Positions 58,792-64,000 of a stretch of DNA of 64,000 bases are shown here, one piece after another. Numbering within the stretch: the stretch's first letter is position 1; each line of letters opens with the position of its first letter. The notes beneath the pieces are model-generated. The model was not told the DNA's origin. It saw only the letters and a program-made list of their open reading frames with translations, and ran no database searches. The translations under genes and the position numbers were made by a program. Origin of the DNA: Microvirga puerhi (GTDB lineage: Bacteria; Pseudomonadota; Alphaproteobacteria; Rhizobiales; Beijerinckiaceae); contig NZ_JAIRBM010000007.1 in NCBI RefSeq assembly GCF_020089865.1, forward strand, positions 186,001 through 250,000. The letters run 5' to 3'.

Positions 58792-59477
58792 TATTCAGCG
58801 GCCTCGGCTCTGACGATCTGCGTCCGATCACGCGCCAAACGATCTCCCAGGATCGTGATGACTGTCGTGAAGGATTGTTGAACGCGAGACAGATCGGAAG
58901 TCAGCTTGTTGTAGGCGATGACGGCTGGAATCGCGGCAACCAATCCAATGGCGGTTGCAAAGAGCGCTTCCGCGATGCCCGGTGCGACGACGGCGAGACT
59001 CGTGTCTTGGCTCGCTGCAATGGCCGAGAACGAATTCATGATGCCCCATACGGTTCCGAAGAGGCCGATGAAAGGTGCTGCGGATCCCGTGGTCGCCAGA
59101 AATGTAAGGCCCACCTGTAATTGCCGAAGATCGACAAACAATGCGGCACGCATGGCCCGCTCGATCCGCTCACGCCGCTCGGCTCTGCTTTCAGTCGGGT
59201 CTTTGTCACGCCAAGCCTCTTGGCCGGCAAATACGACGCGACCGGTCATTTCAGATCTTGATGGATGAAGTGGCTCACCGGCGTGCGTCACGCTCTCCAA
59301 GGCGTGCGCCTGTCGGCGCAGTCGGCCGAAGCGTGTCAGTTTGTCGATAATGATTGTCCAGCATCCCAGAGAGGCCAATGCAAGCAGGATCATGACCCCT
59401 TTGACGATCGGGTCGGCCTGGAGAAACAGCGCTACGAAGGACAGGTCGTGAGATGCCGCTATGCCCAATTCATTCAT
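58791..59477 (-). CDS. exbB: tonB-system energizer ExbB
   Basis: The 228-residue MotA/TolQ/ExbB-family protein has three transmembrane helices at about residues 18-42, 118-140 and 162-184 and the GLFGTVWGIMNSF and GIAEALFATAIGLVAAIPAV motifs. Gene order with exbD and tonB, rather than with tolR, tolA and tolB, supports ExbB over TolQ. Confidence 0.92.
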   Translation of the reverse strand: MNELGIAASHDLSFVALFLQADPIVKGVMILLALASLGCWTIIIDKLTRFGRLRRQAHALESVTHAGEPLHPSRSEMTGRVVFAGQEAWRDKDPTESRAERRERIERAMRAALFVDLRQLQVGLTFLATTGSAAPFIGLFGTVWGIMNSFSAIAASQDTSLAVVAPGIAEALFATAIGLVAAIPAVIAYNKLTSDLSRVQQSFTTVITILGDRLARDRTQIVRAEAAE

Positions 59478-59486
59478 GACGCATCC

Positions 59487-59945
59487 TCATTTAGCGAAGG
59501 GGACAGTGGCGACCTTGGAAGTCGTGTCGATGGCCGCCAGGCATTCCTCTCGGGATCCGGCTCGGCCATTGCAGGCGAGAACATCGTTCAGGAGCACTTG
59601 TCCAAGGTGATCACAGCTCAATGCCGGAAAATCAAAGAGCTTGATGAGAGTTTTACGTTCCGGGACGGGGCCGATTTCGAGGGCCATGCGCTTCGCCGCG
59701 ACCCCATTGGTATCTAGGGCGAAGAGATCGAGCTTGAGAGAATTCCAGCTCCCGCCATTTCGATTATCAACCTTGAAATAGGTTCGGCAGTTCTCACCGA
59801 CGTTCTCGACCTTGTTCAATTCAATCCGTATGGACAAAGCTTTTTCGAATTCCTGGCCAAGGGCCAAACCGCTTGACAAAAGCATCGATACCCAAATCGG
59901 GACTGCGATCATGGTCTTCAGGATGTCTTGCCGATCCCGGCACAT
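59487..59945 (-). CDS. periplasmic protein of unknown function upstream of exbB
   Basis: The 152-residue protein has a signal peptide ending near residue 31 (ALG-QEFE) and a mature part of about 120 residues that begins with a beta-rich stretch (LSIRIELNKVE) and has three cysteines (in NCRTYF, SCDHL and ACNG). I do not recognise the family. GGGAGGA eight bases before the ATG at 59945 sets the start. It precedes exbB by nine bases and is likely the first gene of the TonB operon, so it may be an accessory of that system. Confidence 0.7.
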   Translation of the reverse strand: MCRDRQDILKTMIAVPIWVSMLLSSGLALGQEFEKALSIRIELNKVENVGENCRTYFKVDNRNGGSWNSLKLDLFALDTNGVAAKRMALEIGPVPERKTLIKLFDFPALSCDHLGQVLLNDVLACNGRAGSREECLAAIDTTSKVATVPFAK

Positions 59946-60291
59946 CAATTCATCCTCCCTCTCGCCATGAGCCTCAATCCCATGTTGATGACACACGGCA
60001 TCAGCGTCTCACCGAGACGCGGTCGATCGCTTCGTCGATGGGTTGCACCCAGCGTCGAATGTTATCGGCGTTCAAGCGAAACAAGGATGAGATATCTGAA
60101 GTTTTAAAGTGAGATCAAGAGCTTGGACGAAAATAAGAATAAATCTAAAACAAGCCATACCGGCTTGATTTCTGAGATCTAAATCGTCTCTTTAAAATGG
60201 CTTCAAAGTATTTTTCTTAGTGCTTTCTAGCTTGATCTGTCGTGGCTCTACGCCAAAGCAACCCTTCAGGATCATTTGACTGGCCTGAATA
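59946..60291. other. gene-free AT-rich stretch between TonB operon and sugar transporter
   Basis: These 346 bases hold the promoter side of the TonB operon (leftward) and the end of the sugar transporter operon. Positions 60110-60235 are distinctly AT-rich. The terminator-like hairpin at 60151-60167 lies here. I do not find a convincing Fur, Irr or RirA box by eye, and no coding region. Confidence 0.55.
60141..60167 (-). terminator. possible terminator of the sugar ABC transporter operon
   Basis: On the minus strand CAAGCC pairs with GGCTTG across a 5-base loop (60151-60167) and is followed by TTTTAGATTT. It lies about 125 bases after the last permease stop. The stem is short, so strength is uncertain. 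Confidence 0.4.
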
Positions 60292-61116
60292 TCAGCCGCC
60301 TTTAACCGCGCCTGCGGTCAGACCGGCGATGATCTGGCGCTGCGCAACAATGGTCAACACGAGAACCGGCAAGGTAACAACCAAGGCCGCGGCCGCCAAA
60401 GGCCCCCAACTCAGCTGTTCGAAGGACAGCATGTTGTAAACGGCGACCGGCAATGTTCGAGTCTCTCTTCCTGCCAGCACAACACCGAAGACAAAATTAT
60501 TCCAGGAGAAGATGACTGCGAGAATGAAGGCGACTGTGATGCCAGGCTTAGCGATGGGCAACGCCACATGTCGGAACACGTCCCAGCGATTGGCGCCGTC
60601 GATGACCGCAGCTTCCTCGAGTTCGATAGGAGTCGCTTCGAAGTAGCCGATCATGATCCAGATGACGATCGGAACTGTGATGACCAGATGGGCGATGATC
60701 TGCGGCAGCAGCGTTCCCATGAGACCCAGCCACTGAAATAGCAGGAACAGCGGAATGAGGTACGACAGGCCGGGAGTCATACGGGCAATCAGGACGACGA
60801 TTGCAGCCTTGGTGGCCCGCATGCGTGCAATCCCATAGCCGGCTGGTACTCCGATCAGGAGGGCCAAGCCCGTTGCAGAGCCCGTCACGATGAGGCTGTT
60901 GAGGAAGAAGAGGCCGAAGCGGTTGGACTCGAATACGCTGGCATAGTTCTTCCATGCAAAGCGTTCCGGAATCAGAATGGGAGGATAGGCAGCGTTATCG
61001 ACCTCGAACTTGAGCGAGAGTGAGATCATCCAGAGGAAAAACAGCACTGCCGGCGACACCAGCACCAGCGCCACAAATAACATGCCAAGCGAGTCGAGCG
61101 CCCTTCGCATGCTCAT
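60292..61116 (-). CDS. sugar ABC transporter permease, MalG-like
   Basis: The 274-residue permease has about six helices and the EAA loop IELEEAAVIDGANRWDVFRHVALP near residue 180. It forms the channel with the MalF-like subunit, whose stop codon it overlaps by four bases (ATGA at 61116). The frame is open to 61140, but the overlap start is more likely. No ATPase gene is in the visible operon; it may be beyond the window or elsewhere. Confidence 0.92.
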   Translation of the reverse strand: MSMRRALDSLGMLFVALVLVSPAVLFFLWMISLSLKFEVDNAAYPPILIPERFAWKNYASVFESNRFGLFFLNSLIVTGSATGLALLIGVPAGYGIARMRATKAAIVVLIARMTPGLSYLIPLFLLFQWLGLMGTLLPQIIAHLVITVPIVIWIMIGYFEATPIELEEAAVIDGANRWDVFRHVALPIAKPGITVAFILAVIFSWNNFVFGVVLAGRETRTLPVAVYNMLSFEQLSWGPLAAAALVVTLPVLVLTIVAQRQIIAGLTAGAVKGG

Positions 61117-62051
61117 GCGCCACCCTGAATGTCGGTCCATTTGGTCTTTTGTCGGAGATGAAGCATGACAAGAGAAAGAGCGATGACAAGGCCGAAGAAG
61201 ACGACCGCAATGGCGGATCCATATCCGACGTCGTAGTACGCGAAGGCAACGCTGTAGAGATAGAGATTGATCGTCTCAGATGCCGTACCGGGACCGCCCT
61301 GGGTGATGGCATAGATGATATCGAAGCTCTTTAAGGCGTCGATAGTCCGGATAATCACCGCGACCATGAGGAACGGAGCCACCATTGGTAGAGTGATATA
61401 GCGGAATCGCTGAAACACGTTGGCTCCGTCGATCGCCGCACTTTCATAGGGCTCCGAAGGGATGGCTGCGAGGCCGCCAAGAACGATCAGCATCACCAAT
61501 GGGGTCCATTGCCAGGTCTCGACCAAGACAAGGGAGGGGATCACCGTCACCGGATTGAAGACCCAAGACTGGGGCGGAATTCCAACAAGAGACAGGAGAT
61601 AATTCAATACGCCGAGCTGCGGATGAAACATCATCGTCCAGACGAGGGCGATGGCAACGGGGGTTGCCATCATCGGCATGACGAAGAGGCCGCGCAGGAC
61701 ACCCCGAAAGGGCAGTCGAGAATTGAAGATCAGGGCAGCCAGCGTTCCGAAGATCAGCGGTAGGACAACAGCTAAGAGCGTGTAGACGAAGGTGTGGCCG
61801 ATGGAGGCGAGGAACCGCTCGTCAGAAAGCAGTCGCGCATAGTTGGAAAGGCCGGAGAAGCGCCGTGTCCCTCCGACCATCCATTCATGAAAACTCATCC
61901 AGACCGTGAATGCCCACGGGAAGATGATGACAGATCCCACCACCGCAACCGCGGGGACGACGAACGGCCAATAGGAGCTTCGAGGACGAGCGCCTGTCGC
62001 GGGCGCTGTCTCAGTCAGCTGGCTCGGCTGCTGCTCAACAATGGTGACCAT
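61113..62051 (-). CDS. sugar ABC transporter permease, MalF-like
   Basis: The 312-residue permease has about six helices, the N-terminal segment before the first helix, and an EAA loop with PYESAAIDGANVFQRFRYITLP near residue 220. It is the second gene of the importer and starts 40 bases after the binding protein. Confidence 0.92.
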   Translation of the reverse strand: MVTIVEQQPSQLTETAPATGARPRSSYWPFVVPAVAVVGSVIIFPWAFTVWMSFHEWMVGGTRRFSGLSNYARLLSDERFLASIGHTFVYTLLAVVLPLIFGTLAALIFNSRLPFRGVLRGLFVMPMMATPVAIALVWTMMFHPQLGVLNYLLSLVGIPPQSWVFNPVTVIPSLVLVETWQWTPLVMLIVLGGLAAIPSEPYESAAIDGANVFQRFRYITLPMVAPFLMVAVIIRTIDALKSFDIIYAITQGGPGTASETINLYLYSVAFAYYDVGYGSAIAVVFFGLVIALSLVMLHLRQKTKWTDIQGGA

Positions 62052-62091
62052 GAATACGCCTCACCACGTTGTCTTGCCCGGCCATATCGCC

Positions 62092-63423
62092 TCACGCCTT
62101 CTCGCTGCGCTCGAGAATAGGCTTGAACTGCTCGGTTGCCTTCTTCAGCTCCGCCGCCGGGTCTCCCCCGGAGAGAAGATTTGTCAGAGCAATGCCCATG
62201 ATATCCCGGAACTCCGTGACCGGTTGCACGACAGGAAGGCCAAGCTTGCTGATCTTGCCGGATTCCGCCACCGCGTCGATCCAGGTCGGTGGCATCTTCA
62301 CGCCCTTTCGGACCTCAGGATCGTTGAGTATCGAGAGACGGAATGGGACGCCACCGCCTGCCTGCAGGAGGCGTGCGCCCATGATCTTCGATATGGCCCA
62401 CTGGCAATAGAGGTAGGCCGCTTCCTTGTTCTTGCTCGCCGAGGTGACGCCGATGCCATCTCCGAACGTGGCCGACGCTTGTGCCTTGGGGCCGCGCGGC
62501 ATGACTCCGTAGCCGACCTTGCCCACGACCCGCGACTTCTCCGGATCTTCCAGCGGAGGAGCAAAACCAACACCATCGAGCCACATTCCGACCTTCCCTT
62601 GCAGGAAGGCGGACTGACATTCCGACCAATTGAAACCGGCAACTCCTTGAGGAGCGGACTTCGTCAGGAGCCTTTGGTAGAGACGTGCCGCCTCGATTGC
62701 TTCCGGTCCATCGGTCATCAGGTTTCCGTTGGCATCGACCGGATCGACGCCGTAGCCGAGAAGGAAACTCGTCCATACCGGAACATTCGCATTCTTCAAG
62801 CCACGCGCCACGAACCCGTACGTGCCTTCCTTGGTATCGGTAAGGGCTTCCGCAGCCTTCACCATGTCTTCGAAGGTCTGCGGATAGGAAAGTCCTTTCT
62901 TCGCAAAAAGGTCTTTGTTCCAGTATACCATCCAGTAATCAACTGAGAACGGCAGCGACAGCATTTGTCCCTGTGGGTTCTTGGCATAGAGGAGGCCGGC
63001 TTGTGAGAAGTCGGATTCCGTGAGGCTTGCATCCGTCAGCTCGGGATTCTTCATGAAGGCGCTGATATCGGCGAGCCAATTGGCTTTCTCGAATTGACGC
63101 TTCTGAACGTGATAGCTGATGTGAATGACATCGAAGCTCGGGCTGCCGGAGTTCAGTTCGATCACGGCTTTCTGCCGCTGCTGCTGCTCCGGAGTCTGTT
63201 CGGACGAAACCTGAATCCCTGTCAGGTCGGTGAACTCTTTCTCGAATTTCTGTAGGACGTCGCCGCGAGGGCTCTTGATGAGATTCACGCCGATCTTGGT
63301 GCCTGCGTATTTCTTCCAATTTACGTCCGCTAGAGCCGGTAGTGTGCCGCCGAGTCCATATGCAGCGGCCGCCGTGCTCGCGAGAAAAGTGCGACGGGTG
63401 AGTGAGCCTGTTGTTTCAGCCAT
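62092..63423 (-). CDS. sugar ABC transporter substrate-binding protein (family 1)
   Basis: The 443-residue periplasmic protein has a Tat-type signal (LTRRTFLAS, cleavage near residue 32, ALA-D) and a family 1 binding fold with FEKEFTDLTGIQV near residue 57. GGGAGGA precedes the ATG at 63423; an upstream start at 63450 is less likely. It leads the importer operon and diverges from the DapA-family gene. Confidence 0.93.
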   Translation of the reverse strand: MAETTGSLTRRTFLASTAAAAYGLGGTLPALADVNWKKYAGTKIGVNLIKSPRGDVLQKFEKEFTDLTGIQVSSEQTPEQQQRQKAVIELNSGSPSFDVIHISYHVQKRQFEKANWLADISAFMKNPELTDASLTESDFSQAGLLYAKNPQGQMLSLPFSVDYWMVYWNKDLFAKKGLSYPQTFEDMVKAAEALTDTKEGTYGFVARGLKNANVPVWTSFLLGYGVDPVDANGNLMTDGPEAIEAARLYQRLLTKSAPQGVAGFNWSECQSAFLQGKVGMWLDGVGFAPPLEDPEKSRVVGKVGYGVMPRGPKAQASATFGDGIGVTSASKNKEAAYLYCQWAISKIMGARLLQAGGGVPFRLSILNDPEVRKGVKMPPTWIDAVAESGKISKLGLPVVQPVTEFRDIMGIALTNLLSGGDPAAELKKATEQFKPILERSEKA

Positions 63424-63497
63424 TGTCCGTTCCTCCCTGTTTCCTGCCACGGCCTATTCCGGCTCTTTTCTATGCTTGCAACGGATTAAGCACCATG

Positions 63498-63507
63498 TAA
63501 CATGTTA
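63498..63507. promoter_or_regulatory. palindrome TAACATGTTA in the divergent promoter region
   Basis: A perfect 10-base palindrome lies in the 137-base gap between the sugar-importer and the DapA-family gene, with extended partial symmetry around it. GntR-family regulators bind sites of this general form. It could control both directions; the regulator is not in the window. Confidence 0.4.
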
Positions 63508-63560
63508 GTGTCAACAGACCAATTGATGGCACCGATCTGCGGTTGCCACTGGAGGCTTTC

Positions 63561-64000
63561 GTGTCGCTCAATTTCGGCATCAGCCCTGCGCTTGTTACAC
63601 CGTTCGTCGCGGGACGAGTGGATGTGCAACGCTTGTCGAGCCATGCGCTGGACTGTCTCGCACGTGGCTGCCGCACGGCCACTATCTTTGGCACGACGGG
63701 AGAGGGACCTTCGGTCGGCGTTATGGAGCGCGAGCGCGTGGCCAATGAACTCATCGGTCTCGGGATTCCGGCGGGGCGGCTTGTCGAAGGCGTGATTGCC
63801 TGTTCGATTGACGAAGCAGCCTACAGCACCGCCCGGGCCCTCAGGCGAGGGGCTCACGCCGTTCTGTTGGCGCCACCATTCTATTTCCGTCCTGCGACCG
63901 ATGAGACGGTCTTTGCTTGGTATTCCGCCGTGTTCGACTCGGTCGGTACGGATCTACGGGATGTGCTTCTTTATCATATTCCAGGAATGACGGGCGTGCC
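63561..64000 (+). CDS. dihydrodipicolinate synthase/N-acetylneuraminate lyase family protein, 3' end outside window
   Basis: The first 146 codons encode a DapA-family TIM barrel: GISPALVTPF at the N-terminus, GTTGEGPSV near residue 50 (the family's GTTGE motif) and LYHIPGMTG near residue 138, where the Tyr is catalytic. The Schiff-base lysine lies beyond the window. The start is a GTG with GGAGG five to six bases upstream. Its divergence from a sugar importer suggests a sugar-acid aldolase or dehydratase rather than lysine synthesis. Confidence 0.85.
   Translation, partial: MSLNFGISPALVTPFVAGRVDVQRLSSHALDCLARGCRTATIFGTTGEGPSVGVMERERVANELIGLGIPAGRLVEGVIACSIDEAAYSTARALRRGAHAVLLAPPFYFRPATDETVFAWYSAVFDSVGTDLRDVLLYHIPGMTGV

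Noticed and set aside
60100-60240. Fur, Irr or RirA box in front of the TonB operon
   Set aside because: The region is AT-rich, but no sequence matches a known box well enough by eye.

Overview
The window reads as chromosome of a GC-rich alphaproteobacterium of the order Hyphomicrobiales (Rhizobiales), most like Methylobacteriaceae and in particular Microvirga. This placement is inferred from gene content and gene order (ppiD-trpEGDC-moaC-moeA; tpiA-secG-pyrG-kdsA-eno-divIC-pdhA-pdhB-pdhC-lpd; rlpA-dac-tmk-holB-metG-tatD-MBL), not from a database search. Genes are dense, many neighbours overlap by 1-22 bases, and there is no rRNA, CRISPR, prophage or complete insertion sequence.

Region 1 (1-25.6 kb) is housekeeping. 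A minus-strand block carries ppiD, trpE, trpG, trpD, trpC, moaC and moeA in what looks like one transcript. From 7.8 kb the plus strand carries triose-phosphate isomerase, SecG, CTP synthase, a VOC protein, a DUF350 membrane protein, KdsA, an MFS transporter, enolase, a cupin, a DivIC/FtsB-like protein and the pyruvate dehydrogenase genes, with queF on the opposite strand. The pdh region has two intruders: a lower-GC unknown gene between pdhB and pdhC, and a DUF559 nuclease-like gene bounded by inverted repeats between pdhC and lpd. A second palindromic repeat separates lpd from rimO.

Region 2 (25.6-34.4 kb) is accessory. It holds a PilZ gene with a full CtrA-type box just upstream, a glycine-rich secreted TPR protein behind a hairpin that covers its ribosome binding site, DoxX, an ECF sigma/anti-sigma pair, and on the opposite strand a four-gene biosynthetic operon (type III polyketide synthase, methyltransferase, flavoprotein, methyltransferase) that probably makes a methylated phenolic or quinone lipid. 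A Tat-signal short-chain dehydrogenase and tRNA-Ser(TGA) follow.

Region 3 (34.8-45.3 kb) is envelope and replication housekeeping: RlpA, D-Ala-D-Ala carboxypeptidase, thymidylate kinase, DNA polymerase III delta-prime, MetRS, TatD and a metallo-beta-lactamase-fold hydrolase. A clan GH-A glycosidase sits between metG and tatD. An MFS_3-type exporter closes the block.

Region 4 (45.3-64 kb) is nutrient uptake. It contains a dipeptide-type ABC importer with a serine peptidase, a LysR regulator and a divergent membrane dipeptidase; an FMN reductase; a chemoreceptor; a TonB-ExbB-ExbD set with an unknown periplasmic protein; and a sugar-type ABC importer divergent from a DapA-family aldolase that runs off the right edge.
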